A stretch of 64,000 bases of DNA from Clitoria ternatea (GCA_037962975.1 CM075675.1:109022718-109086717), one strand, 5' to 3'; counted from the first letter of the stretch, positions 35,142 through 47,998 are shown. Numbers and translations are program-made. The notes: generated by a model not told the origin, from the sequence alone.

Positions 35142-38100
35142 GTTAAGCTGAAAATGAACCCGGTTGAGAGATGGGTGTCGGACCAAGTATCTCGGAATGA
35201 GATGATATTGGTCAGGGCTATTGAGAATAATATTGGGAATCCGAATATACATTCGGAATAATTTTCGGATGAAGTATTGAGCCCAAACGAAGAGCCTGTT
35301 AGTGACGGAAACGATGAACTTTAATGAATAAAACTAAAAATAAAGCAAAAGCCTAATTTTCTTCTCCTTACTTTCGTGAATTGCTGAGAGAGTTGGAAAG
35401 ACACATTTTACTTCTTCTTCTTCTATTATTTCCTCCTCCATTCTTCTTCTCTTCTCCTCCCAAACACCATAAGCCAAGAGGTGATCATCTCCTACCCCCA
35501 TTTTCGTTCTAAAGAGGCTTGGAAGCTTGGAGTTCTTCCCTCTTCTTCCTCTCATTTTCATGCTACCTCTCTCCCTCTCTTGAACCTATTTCGTTTTGGG
35601 TGTGAGGTAAGCCCTTTCACCATTTTTAGAATGGAGTGATAATGATATTATGGGGTATTGTGATTTGGAGGAGAAATGCATGTGCATGGGTGTTTATTAG
35701 AGCATTTAATGCTCATTCCCTAAAATGGGTCATCATAAATATGAGTATTTATGAAGAGAAAATGGTAGTTGGTGCATTAATGATGGTAGAGAATGAAGGT
35801 TTATGATGTGTTAATGAATGTGGATGGGTTTTGGAGGAAACCCTAACCTTAAAGTTTGGGGGAAAATATCTAACGTTAGTTTAAGAGTGTATTCTATGGA
35901 GAAATATGTGTCATTGAGGAATATGAATGTTGGTAGAAGGAGTTTTGTGAAGCTTAGGGATAGGGTTGTCTTGTAACCCTTGAATTTAAATGATGGTGGC
36001 TTAATGAGAAGGAATTCCCGAAGCCTAATAAAGAATAAAAATGATATCTACGACATGTCTAGCACATGTTGTGGAAGTATAAATATGAATATGACTAAAT
36101 AGAGTTGAATTGATGGCTTGAGTAGTAATTAATTGAGGTTTTACATGAATGTGAATGTAGGACCGATTCCGAACGACGAGGCGGGAGCGTCTTATCATTC
36201 GGAATTCTTCTCTTGAGGTAGGAGAGGAGTCTTAAGTTCTAAATGCATGAATTTGAATGTTATTTGATTGTGGTATGTAGTGTTATGCATGTTAGCCTTG
36301 CTTGAATGTTGTGAGAAATGATGATATGTGGTGTGATGTAGACAATATGTTTGGCAACATGCTTTGGTGCATTTAGAATATTCATGGTATGTTATGTGAA
36401 GGTGTGTAGTGAGCAGTGATATGATGATAAGTTGTATTTACCATGAATATGATATGAATATTGATGTTGATTGTTGAGATTGAGAATAAGGAGAATGCCA
36501 CCTAAAGATTTAAACTATTATGAATAATTAATGTTAATAAAAGCCTTGTGGTGATGTTGATAATGGTGTTGATGATGTTGGATGATGAGTGGCATGTATA
36601 GGATGCATAGAGTAAGGAATGCATATGATCTACATTTGCATCCATGGCATACTGCATAGCCACCGTTGTGGAACGTTAGGAGAGTTCCCTCGGCCGACCC
36701 AGTGGGAGGGTGGCTCGGTGCACGAGCAAGTTGTATTTTCCCCTGTGACTTAGTGTAAAGTCACGAAGCTGCCCATGTATTGCTTTGGGGAGCTGCATGT
36801 GGCCGACCCTTATGGGGGGTGGCTCTTGATGAGCAGGTGATCCCGATGGTCTTTAAGATCACAGCCGCCATGATTTAATATCTGGCCGGCCCGCAACACC
36901 ATATGTTGATATGTTGTGTACTGCGGTCATGGTGATAATGATCAGGTGTTGCAAGATGGGCGATGCGGTTTGGTACTAGTAAAACGATTGGTGAATGCAT
37001 GCAATTTAAAGAATAAGTGTACACATTTTACTACTGCAGTAGGGGTGTGGTTAGATGACCATGCTTGAATCCCACAGTTGGTGTTGAATTTCCCACAGTC
37101 AGATCTGTAATTGTTAAAACATTCCTTTGTGCATACGCATTAGCTTATGAGCATTTTCATATAGAAGGAAGTATGCCAAGGTAGTGAGATATGTTGATGA
37201 TTGTGATGAGGTGGTAAAAATATAATTAAGACAACATAAAAGATATGAATACCAGTTAAAGGTTGTGTGACAATTCAATGGTCGAATAACGTGGTTATGT
37301 ATATGCTTGTGTGCTTTGTGTGGAAATGTGTTGGCATATGGCATGGTGAATGTATTGATGTGTAAAGTATACATGTGTGGATGTATTTATACATAATCAC
37401 TTGGTATTCATATTCATACCTTTGGAATGTGGACTCACTCTCCCATGTTGTCTATTTTTTTAGAATTGTGATGCAGGGCATTCATGGGAAGAGTAAGCAT
37501 TTTAAAGTATATTTATGGCTGTGGAGGTAAATAGTGTATAGGAAGCGCCTTGGCCGGCGATATATATAAATATATAGATTTTGTGTAGCAGGAGATGTAA
37601 TGAATGTTTGTTTTGGAAGTTTACATGATAGGTGATTTTGGAGGGTCATGGAAGAAAATGAGAAGTTGTGTGTGGAACTCATTTTCATTCGTGACCCTAA
37701 GTATGTATGAAGGATTAATTTATAATGGAATTTCCATATATGTTGATGAATGAATGAAGAATTATATTTGAGTATTTCTTTTATAAAGTTGAGGAGATGA
37801 AGAATTGATTTTTATACGTTTGACGAGTGGAATGGAAACTTAAGAATATGATGGTGTAGAACCAGTTTTAAATGACCCATATGATGATTGACATGTAAGG
37901 AATTCTGGTAAAATAGATGGAGTTCAATTTTAGTAGATTGTGTTGTGTAAATTCTGAGTTCTACATGTTATCTGATGAACTCGCTCAGGCGAGATGGATT
38001 CTCGCTCGAGCGAGAGTCTCTCCTATTTGGAAATCGGTTTCTGGGCAATTCTCGCTTAGGTGAGAGTGAACCTCACTCAAGCGAGATTGTCCCAGTAGCA

Positions 38101-39264
38101 GTGTTTGCTTACTGGAGAAAATTCGCCCAGGCGAATGGGGCCTCGCCCGAGCGAGGGCGAAAGGATTTGCCACTGGCCCAAATTCGCTCAGGCGAAGGGC
38201 CATCTCGCCCAAGCGAGATTGTTAATAGAATCAGGGGTAGCCACTGGACAAAATCCGCCTGAGCGACGGATCTTGGGGATGGTATTCGCCCAAGCGAGAC
38301 GATTGAATGGAGAATGGGTGAGATCCGGGACGAGTTCCGTCCGAGTGGGAGTTTTGAAAATAATTTAAGATGTGGTGAATTTTTCGAGTGAAATCCGAGT
38401 GAGCTATGTCTGAGTCAGGAGCTTTCGAGTGAGGAAGTGGATATCATTCCGAGTAAAAAAGTCTCCAAGTGTGATATTCTGGGCCGTGGAGTCCCAAGTC
38501 GGGAATTTCCGAGTCCAGTGTAACCTGTCCCGAGTGGAGTGCCTCCGAATGTGCAATTCCGAGTGGGATGGCACCGATTAAGGATATTCGGTGTGAGTTT
38601 ATCCAGAAGTACTCTGGAATAACTCCGCTTGAGTGAAAAAGAAAGGAAGTCGGATTTGGAATGAAATGCCGAGTGAATGACCGATCAGGTGATGAGTCGG
38701 TGTTTGGAATGATTTTACCGAGTGGAAAACTAGTGAGAGAAGACTCGGATTTGGGTTGATCGTGCCGAGTGGAAAATTGAGTGAGAGATGGGTCGGTCAG
38801 GAGTATCTTGCCGAGTGGACAACCCGAGTGCTGGGAATCGGTTTCGGGGGGATTCTGCCGAGTGAAAACCCGAGTGTTGGGAGTCAGTTTTGGAGGGATC
38901 CTGCCGAATGAAAACCCGAGTGCTGGGAGTCAGTTTTGGAGGGATTTTGCTGAATGAAAACTCAAGTGTTGGGGAGTCTTGTTGAACAAGAGGGTATAAA
39001 CTTGGCTCTGGAAGTTTTTCGCCTAGGCGAGGGGATCTCGCCCAAGCGAGTCGGTGTTCAATTTGATTCTGGACGAATTTCGCCCATGCTCGCTGGCTCC
39101 GCCCAAGCGAGGCTTGTGTGTCTCACTCAAGCGAGTCGGGATTCGCTTGAGCGAAGCTCCCCCTGTTACTTCCTTTCCCTTTTCACTCTGCTCTCTTCTG
39201 TCTCGCCCAGGTGCATTGTATGGCACTCGCTCAAGCGAGTGGGGATTTCGCTTGAGCGAGGGGT
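35142..39264 (+). repeat. B copy 2 of the outer LTR element, uninterrupted
   Basis: About 4,123 bp, the same length as B copy 1 once the nested element and one ATTCT are removed. It preserves the empty target site of the nested element at 38001-38014, beside the perfect palindrome CTCGCTCGAGCGAG. TATA-like site at 37561-37577. Non-coding. Confidence 0.87.
37561..37577 (+). promoter_or_regulatory. Possible LTR TATA box, B copy 2
   Basis: TATATATAAATATATAG, identical to 23230-23246. Confidence 0.35.
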
Positions 39265-39621
39265 ACTCTGACTTCCTAAAAATGCCTTAAACAAATTACT
39301 TTCTCTTTTCTTTACATTATGTCCTGAATCCACATTACTTCCTGAATACCTCGGACTTAAAATCTGTTTTATTAATTTTATTGTAATCGACCTTTTTAAT
39401 TTTAACCACTAGTATTAACCTATTCTAAATCCTTCCGCTGTTTTAATTGGAGCATTTATTCATGGTTATTCCTCTTAACTTACCTTCTCATATCTCCACA
39501 TATGAGATAGGTCTCTGATAGGTCCAGGGAAAATTAAATGAACAGCTTCACCACTCGTAACTATCATGAATTAATTACACTAAAATCGTGAAAAATTTAC
39601 CTAGATTTTCAGGGTGTCTCA
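39265..39621 (+). repeat. Segment C, right end of the outer LTR element
   Basis: 357 bp of AT-rich sequence found only once, ending AGGGTGTCTCA at the ATTTT duplication. No gene. Confidence 0.7.
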
Positions 39622-42600
39622 ATTTTCCCATTCCTTTAGAGAAATTCGATGAAATTCAAGGATAATCCTACAATGTCCTTCTAATGGCTATAAAAAATCA
39701 TGCAAAAATTCAACCATTCGGTTTGGTCATATTTTCGTGGGCTATAGCCTTCAAATTTGGCTAAAAATTCATTGTTGGACAAAATCTACACCTTCTCTTA
39801 GAGAAATCTGACAAAACTTTAGTGACTACCCTACAATGCATTTCTAAGTTTAGCCGTAAAAAATTATGCAAAAGGTCAACCGCTTGGTTTGGTCATATTT
39901 TCATGTGCTAGCGTTTAAATTTTCTAAAAATTCATCGTTGGAAAAATCTATCCTTTCTCTTAGAGGTATCTGGTCTAACTTCAAGGACAATCCTACAACG
40001 CAGTTCTAAGCATAGCCATAAAAAGTTACACAAAAATTCAACCGCTTAGTTTTTTCATATTTTTGTAGGCTATAGCCGTCAAATTTGGCTCTAAATTCAT
40101 CGTTGGTGAAAATCTGTGTCTTCCTTTGAAAAATCTAATGAAACTTTAAAGAAAACCCTACAATACCTTTCTAAGCATGACCTTAAAAAATCATGCAAAA
40201 ATTCAACCGCTTGGTTTGGTCATATTTTTGTGGGCCTTCAAATTTTGCTAGAAACTCATCCTTGGTGAAAATTTGCCCCTTCCCTTGGAGAAATTTTATG
40301 AACCTTCAGAGACAACCCTACAATGCTTTTCTAAGCATGGACGTAAAAAATAATGCAAAAATTAAACCGCTCAGCTTTGTCATATATTCATGGGCTATAG
40401 CCTTCAAATTTGGCTAAAAATTCAACGTTGGTGAAAATCTATCCCTTCCCTCGAAGAAATTTGATGAAACGTCAAGGACAACCCTACAATGCCTTTCTAA
40501 GCCTGATCATAAAAAATTATGCAAAACTTCAACTACTCGGTTTTGTCATATTTTCGTGGGCTACCTTCTAATTTGGCAAAAATTCATCGTATATGAAACT
40601 CTGCCCCTTCCTTTGGAGAAATATGATGAAACTTCAAGGATAATCCTACAATGCCTTTCTAAGGCTGGCCGTAAAAAATTATACAAAAATTCAACCACTC
40701 GATTTTGGCATTATTTTCATGGGCTATAGCCTTCAAATTTCGCTAAAAATTCATCGTTGGTCAAAATCTACCCCTTCCCTTAGAGAAATGTGATGAAACT
40801 TCAGGGAAAACACTACAATGCCTTTCGAAGCTTGTCTATAAAAAATCATGCAAAAATTCAACCAGGCGGTTTAGTTATACTTTCGTGGCCCTTCAAATTT
40901 GACTAAAAATTAATGCTTGGACAAAATCTGCCTTTTCTCTTAGACAAATCCGACGAAACTTTAGGGACAACCCTATAATGCATTTCCAAGCTTGACTGTA
41001 AAAAATCATGCAAAAATTCAACCACTTGATTTTATCATATATTTGTGGGCTAATGCCTTCAAATTTCGCTAAAAATTCATCGTTGGTCAAAATCTACCCC
41101 TTCCCTTGGAGAAATATGATGAAACTTAGGGAAAACCCTACAATGCCTTTTGAAGCTTCTCTGTAAAAAATCATACAAAAATTCAACTGGTCAGTTTGGT
41201 CATACTTTCGTGGGCCTTCAAATTTAACTAAAAATTAATCCTTGGATAAAATTTGCCCATTCTCTTAGAGAAATTTGACGAAACTTCAGGGACAACCCTA
41301 CAATGCATTTCCAAACTTGACCGTAAAAAATCATGGAAAAATTTAAACGCTCTATTTTTTTATATTTTCGTTGGCTAAAGCGTTTAAATTTGGCTAAAAA
41401 TTCATCGTTGCCGAAAATTTACCCCTGCCCTTTGAGAAATCTAATGAAACTTCAAAGACAACCCTATAATGCCTTTCTAATCATGGCCGTAGAAAATTAT
41501 GTGAAAATTCAACTACTCGGTTTAGTCATATTCTCGTGTGCTAGCCTTCAAATTTCACTAAAAATTCATCGTTGGAGAAAATATTCTTCTTCCCTTGGAG
41601 ATATCTGACGAAACTTCAGGGAACACCTTACAATGCGTTTCTATGCTTGGCCGTAAAAAATTATGTAAAAATTCAACTGCTAGGTTTGGTCATTTTCTCT
41701 TGGGCTATAGCCTTCAAATTTCGCTAAAAATTTATCGTATGAGAAAATATTCCTCTTCCCTTGGAAAAATCTAACGAAACTTCAGGGAATACCTTACAAA
41801 GCCTATAAATGCTTGGCCGTAAAAAATTATGCAAAAATTCAACCATTCGGTTTTGTCATATTTTCATGGGCTATAGCATCCAAAATTAGCCAAAAATTCA
41901 TTATTAAAAATCTGCCCCTTCTCTGGGAGAAATATAATGAAACTTCAGGGACAACCTTACAATGTCTTTCTAAGCATGGCCGTCTAAAATTACATAAAAA
42001 TTCAACCACTTGGTTTTGTCATGTTTTCATGCGCTGCCATCAAATTTGGCTAAAACTTCATTGTTGGTAAAAATCTACACCTTCCCTTACAAAAATCTGA
42101 TGAAACTTCAAGGACAACCCTATAATGCCTTTCGTGGGCTATAGCCTTCAATTTTGGCTTAAAATTCTTCATTGGATAAAATCTACACCTTCCCTTGGAG
42201 AAACTCAACTAAACTTCAGGGACAATCCTACAATGCCTTTCTAAGCATGACTGTAAACAATAAAGTAAAAATCAACTGCTCGGTTTTGTCATATTTTTGT
42301 GGGCTAGCCTTCAAATTTAGCTAAAAATTCATCGTTGGTGAAAATCTACCCCTTCCCTTGGAGAAATCTGATGAAACTTTAAGGGCAATTTTCTAAGCGT
42401 GGCCGCAAAAAATAATGCAAAAATTCAACCCCTCGATTTTGCCAAATTTTCGTGGGCAATAGCCTTGAGAAAAATTCATCATTAGAAAAAATATATCCCT
42501 TCACTTAGACAAATTTGACTAACCTTTAGGGACAACCCGATAATTCCTTTCTAAGCATGGTTATAAAAAATCATGTAAAAATTCAGTCGCTTAGTTTTGT

Positions 42601-45600
42601 TATATTTCCGTGGGCTATAGCCTTCAAGTTTGGCTAAAAATTCATCTTTGGACAAAATCTGTCTCTTCTCTTAGAGAAATCTGACAAAACTTCTGGGACA
42701 ACTCTACAATGCCTTTCAAAGCGTAGCCATAAAAAATTACACAAAAATTCTACCGCTTGGTTCTGTCATATTTTATGGGCTATAACCTTCAAATTTGGCT
42801 AAAAATTCATCGTTGGAGAAAATCTACCCTTTCCCTTAGAGAAATCTGATGAAACTTTAGGGACAACCCTGTAATGCCTTTTTAAGCGTGACCATAAAAA
42901 TTAAAACAAAATTTCAACAACTGGGTTTTGTCATATTTTCTTGGGCTATCCTTCAAATTTGGCTAAAAAGTCATTATTGGAAAAAATCTACCCCTTGCCT
43001 TGGAGAAACTCGATGAAACTTCAGGGACAACCCAACAATGCCTTTTTAAGCATGACTGTAAAAGTCATGTGAAAATTCAACTGCTCAGTTTTGTCATATT
43101 TTCGTGGGCTATATAGCCTTTAAATTTGGCTAAAAATTCATCGTTCAATAAAATCTACCCCATCTCTTTGAGAAATCTGATGAGCTTTAGGGACAACCCT
43201 ATAATGCTTTTCTAAGCATGGCCGTAAAAAAATCATGCAAGAATTCAGATGCTCGGTTTTGTCATATTTTCGTGGGCTAAATTTGGCTAAAAATTCATTG
43301 TTGGACAAATTCTACCCCTTCTCTTAGAGAAATTCGATGAAACTTCAAGGACAAATTCTACTATTCCTTTAAAACCGTGGTCGTAAAATATTACGTAAAA
43401 ATTCAACCACTCGGTATTGTCATATTTTTATAGGCATAGCCTTCAATTTTGGCTTAAAATTCATCGTTGAACAAAATATGCCCCTTTCCTTGGATAAATC
43501 TGACCAAACTTCAGGGACAACCCTACAATGCCTTTCTAAGCATGGCCTTAAAAAATGACACAAAATTTATTCACTCGATTTTGTCATATATTCATGGGCT
43601 ATATAGCCTTTATATTTGGCTAAAAATTTATCGTTTGAGAAAATATGGCCCTTCCCTTGGAGAAATCTGATGAAACTTCAGGAACAACCTTACATTGCCT
43701 TTTTAAGTGTTGCAGTAAAAAATAATTTAAAAATTTCAACCGCTCGGTTTTTTCATATTTTCGTCGGCATAGCCTTTAAATTTGGCTAAAAATTCATTGT
43801 TAAGAAAATTTGTCGCTTTCCTTAGAAATGTCTGATGAAACCTCAGTGACTACCCAACAACGCCTTTCAAAGCATGGCCATTAAAAATTATGTAAAAATT
43901 CAACCCCTCGATTTTGTCATATTTTCGTGGGCATTAGCCTTCAAATTTGGCTAAAAATTTATTGTTCGAGAAAATTGCCCATTCCTTAGGGAAATTTGAT
44001 GAAACTTCAAGAAGAACCTTACAACACCTTTGTAAGCATGGCCGTAAAAAATCATGCAAATATTCAATCACTCGGTTTTATCATATTTTCATAGGCATTA
44101 GCCTTCAAATTTGGCTAAAAATTCATCGTTGGAGAAAATTACGCCTTCTCTATTAGAAATCTGATGAAACTTCAGGGACAACACTACAATGCCTTTCTAT
44201 ACATGGCTACAAAAAATTATGCAAAAATTCAACCGCTCATCTTTATCATGTTTTCATGGGCATTAGCCTTCAAATTTGGCTAACATTTCATCGTTGTTGA
44301 AAATTTGCCCCTTCCCTTAGATCAATCAAATGAAACTTCAGGGATAACCCTAGAATACCCTTCTATGCATGGCCATAAAAAATTATGCAAATACTCATAT
44401 GCTCGGTTTTGTCATATTTTCATGGGTATTAGTCTTTAAATTTGACTAAAAATTCATCCTTAGTGAAAATCTGCCATTTCCCTTAAAGAAATCTGATGAA
44501 ACTTAAAGGGCAACCCTATAATGTATTTCTATCCATAGCTTTCAAAAATCATGAAAATATTTAATCACTCAGTTTTATTAGATTTTTGTAGGCATTAGCC
44601 TTTAAATTGGGCTAAAAATCAACCGTTGGAGATATTTTTCCCATCCTTTATAAGCATACAAAGCCTTTCTAAGCATTGCTATAAAAAATCATGCAAATAT
44701 TCAACTGTTTAGTTTTGTCATATTTTCGTGGGCATAATCTTTTAAATTGGGCTAAAAATTCATCGTTGCAGAAACTCTGCCCTTTCCATAAGAGAAATTT
44801 TATAAAAGTTTTGGGATAGCCCTACAATCCATTTCTATGCATGGTCGCAAAAATTCATGCAAATATTTAGGTTCTCGATTTTTTATATTTTCGTGGGCAT
44901 TAGACTTCAAATTGGGCTAAAAATTCATCGTTGGAGAAAATTCACCTTTCTTGTAGAGAAATCTAATGAAACTTCAGGGACAACCCTATAACTCCTTTCT
45001 AAGCATGGCCGCAAAAGATCTTGCAAATATGAAACCGCTCAGTTTTGTGATATTTTTATAGGGCATTAGCTTTCAAATTTAGCTAAAAATTCATTGGTGG
45101 AGAAAATCTGCCCCTTCCCTTGGAGAAATCTGATGAAACTTCAAGGATAACCCTACAAGGCCTTTCTTAGAATGCTGTAAAATATCACGCAAAAATTCAC
45201 TCGCTTGGTTTTGTCATATTTTCATGGGTAATTAACCTTCAAATTTGGCTAAAAAGTCATTCTTGGTGAAAACCTGTGCCTTCCCATGCAGAAATCTCAT
45301 GAAACTTCAGGGACAACCCTAGAATGCCTTTTTGACCATAAAAATCATGCAAAAACTTAACCACTCAATTTTGTCATATTTTCATGGGCATTAGCCTTCA
45401 AATTTGGCTAAAAATCCAACGTTGGAGAAAAGCTACCCTTTCCCTTAGAGAAATCTAATGACATTTCAGGGACAACCCTACAACACCTTTCTAAGAATGG
45501 CCGTAAAAAATCATCCAAATATTCAACTGTTTGGTTTTATCAAATTTTTGTGGGCTTTAACTTTCAAATTTAGCAAAAAATTCATCGTTGGAGAAAATCT

Positions 45601-46200
45601 GCCCCTTCCCTTAGAGAAATCTAATGACACTTCAGAGACAACCCTACATTGCATTTCTAAGCATGACCGCAGAAAATCATGCTAAAATTCAACCTCTCGA
45701 TTTGTCATATTTTCATGGGCATGCTTTCAAGTTTTGTTAAAACTTTATCATTGGAGAAAATATGCTAATACCTTTAGAGAAATCTGATAAAACTTCTGGA
45801 CTCACCCTACAACCCTTTTGAAAGCATGGCCGTAAAAAATCATGCAAACATTCAACCACTCAGTTTTGTCATATTTTTTTAGGCATTAACCTTTAAATTT
45901 AGCTAAATATTCATTATAGGAGAAAATGTGCCTCTTCCCTTGGAGAAATCTGATGAAACATCAGGGACAACCCTAACACGCCTTTCTAAGCATGGCTGTA
46001 AAACATCATGCAAATATTTAACCGCTTGGTTTTGTCAAATTTTCATGGGCATTAGCCATGAAAATTAGCTAAAAGTTCATCTTTGTGGAAAATCTACCAT
46101 TTGCCTCGGAAAAATCTGACGAAACTTAGGGATAATCCTATAATGCCATTCTAAGCATGACCGTAAAAAATATGCAAAATTTCAACTGATTAGTTTTGTC
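39622..46200. repeat. 166-bp satellite array, 'ggctatagcc' subfamily
   Basis: About 40 direct monomers in 6.6 kb. Most of the first two thirds carry gggctatagccttcaaattt where blocks elsewhere read gggcattagcc; from about 43.9 kb the cattagcc form returns. The first bases complete the monomer cut by the outer LTR insertion. Short ORFs are shadows of the repeat. No gene. Confidence 0.92.
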
Positions 46201-46455
46201 ATAAGTTTTTAAATTTTTTGAAACGGTTAATTTTTAGTCAAATTCAAAGTGTATGCCCACAAAAAATATGACAAAATTCAATGGTTAAATTTTTCATAAT
46301 TTTTTTGGCCATGCTTAAAAAGCTATTGTAAGGCAAAGTTTGATTAGTTTTCTCAAAGAGAAGGGGCAAAGTTTTCTTAAACAAAGATATTTAGTGTAAA
46401 ATCCCAATAAATGAAAAATGGTACCCGAAGCATGAATTTTTTGTGTGGTTTTTTG
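46201..46455 (-). repeat. Inverted satellite monomer before a heptamer array (1)
   Basis: The array switches orientation here. Read on the minus strand it gives TTTTACACTAAATATCTTTG, then CCCCTTCTC, AAACTAATCAAACTTTGCC and GCATACACTTTGAATTTGAC, the long-variant monomer in reverse. The junction with the preceding direct monomer is an imperfect inverted repeat. Confidence 0.82.
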
Positions 46456-47877
46456 TAGTAATGTTTACAGGTTGCAAGTTACAAGTAGTAGGTAGCAGGT
46501 TGCAGTTAGTAGGTAGCTAGTAGCTTGTAGCAGGTAGAGGGTATTAGGTTGCAGGTTGGAGGTAGCAGGTAACAGGTAGCAGGTATAAGGTAACAAGTAA
46601 CAGGTAGAAGGTAACAGGTAGTTGGTAGCAGGTAGCAGGTAACAGGTAACAGGTAATAGGTAGCAGGTAGCAGGTAGCAGGTAACAGGTAACAGGTAACA
46701 GGTAATAGGTAACAGGTAGCAGGTAACAGGTAGCAGGTAGCAGGTAGCAGGTAACAGGTAGCAGGTAGCAGGTAACAAGTAACAGGTAGCAGGTAGTAGG
46801 TAACAAGTAACAGGTAGTAGGTAGTAGGTAACAGGTAGCAGGTAGCAGGTAACAGGTAACAGGTAGCAGGTAGCAGGTAACAGGTAACAGGTTATAGGTT
46901 GCAAGTTACAAGTAGTAGGTAGCAAGTAGCAGGTTGCAGTTAGTAGGTAGCTAGTAGCTTGTAGCAGGTAGAAGGTATTAGGTTGCAGGTTGGAGGTAGC
47001 AGGTAACAGGTAGCAGGTATCAGGTAACAAGTAACAGGTAGCAGGTAGCAGGTAGCAGGTAGCAGGTAACAGGTAACAGGTAACAGGTAGTAGGTAGCAG
47101 GTAGCAGGTAACAGGTAACAGGTAGCAGGTAACAGGTAGTAGGTAGCAGGTAGCAGGTAACAGGTAGCAGGTAGCAGGTAGTAGGTAACAGGTAGCAGGT
47201 AGCAGGTAGCAGGTAACAGGTAACAGGTAACAGGTAACAGGTAACAGGTAACAGGTAGCAGGTAGCAGGTAGCAGGTAGCAGGTAACAGGTAGCAGGTAG
47301 CAGGTAACAAGTAATAGGTAGCAGGTAGTAGGTAACAGGTAGCAGGTAGTAGGTAGTAGGTAACAGGTAGCAGGTAGCAGGTAACATGTAGCAGGTAGCA
47401 GGTAGCAGGTAACAGGTAGCAGGTAACAGGTAGCAGGTAGCAGGTAACAGGTAACAGGTAGAAGGTAGTAGGTAGCAGGTAACAGGTAACAGGTAGCAGG
47501 TAACAGGTAATAGGTAACAGGCAACAGGTAGCAGGTAGTAGGTAACAGGTAACAGGTAACAGGTAATAAGTAACAGGTAGTAGGTAACAGGTAACAGGTA
47601 ACAGGTAACAGGTAGCAGATAGCAGGTAACAGGTAACAGGTAGCAGGTAACAGGTAACAAGTAGCAGGTAGCAGGTAGAAGGTAACAGGTAACAGGTAGC
47701 AGGTAACAGGTAGAAGGTAACAGGTAACAGGTAGAAGGTAACAGGTAACAGGTAGCAAGTAGCAGGCAACAGGTAATAGGTAACAGGTAGCAAGTAGTAG
47801 GCAACAGGTAATAGGTAGCAGGTAGCAAGTAGCAGGTTACAAGTTGGAGGTAATAGGTAGCAGGTTACAGGTTGTAG
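46456..47877. repeat. GGTAGCA/GGTAACA heptamer array, 1.4 kb (A5)
   Basis: About 200 tandem 7-bp units, the longest array in the window. GGTAGCA and GGTAACA alternate irregularly with GGTAGTA, GGTAATA and GGTAGAA. A sub-block (about 46505-46600) with tagctagtagcttgtag recurs near 46948-47030, so part of the array was duplicated. On the minus strand none of the three frames meets a stop over long spans (440, 272 and 257 codons). A heptamer read in triplets gives a repeating seven-residue peptide in any frame, so this is not a gene. Confidence 0.93.
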
Positions 47878-47998
47878 GTACCAGTTGGTACCTTATAATT
47901 GGTAACAGATAAGTAGATAATAGATGAATTTAAAAGTCAAGGTAACAGGTACACTAATTCTTTACCAAACCCCAATCAAACCCCGGAACCCCAACTTT
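47878..47998. repeat. GGTACC linker module (copy 3)
   Basis: CCAGTTGGTACC, AATTGGTAACAGATAAG, ATAATAGATGAATTT, CAAACCCCAATCAAACC, then AACTTTAAGCCCTAACCAT. Here it runs straight into satellite, without the AT-rich core that follows copies 4 and 5. Confidence 0.8.

Larger units (their letters stand above)
20670..39621 (+). mobile_element. Rearranged LTR element or composite solo LTR, 18.95 kb, inserted in satellite
   Basis: Begins TGTAACATCCC and ends AGGGTGTCTCA, the TG...CA style typical of Ty3/gypsy chromovirus-type LTRs. It is flanked by the 5-bp duplication ATTTT (20665-20669 and 39622-39626), and the interrupted 166-bp monomer resumes in register on the right. The order is A (20670-20810), B copy 1 (20811-33685, interrupted by a nested element), X (33686-35141), B copy 2 (35142-39264), C (39265-39621). 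A+B+C would be one LTR of about 4.6 kb. No gag or pol is present. It is most simply a pair of LTRs that lost C, the interior and A between them, or a solo LTR with an internal duplication. Confidence 0.8.

Noticed and set aside
46506..47828. 440-codon minus-strand ORF with a Cys-Tyr-Leu-Leu-Pro repeat, plus two overlapping ORFs in the other minus frames
   Set aside because: A direct consequence of a 7-bp tandem repeat without stop codons on that strand; no promoter, no domain, and all three frames are equally open.
12369..47877. Possible CRISPR array in the heptamer repeats
   Set aside because: The units are contiguous 7-mers with no unique spacers, and the context is a plant nuclear genome.
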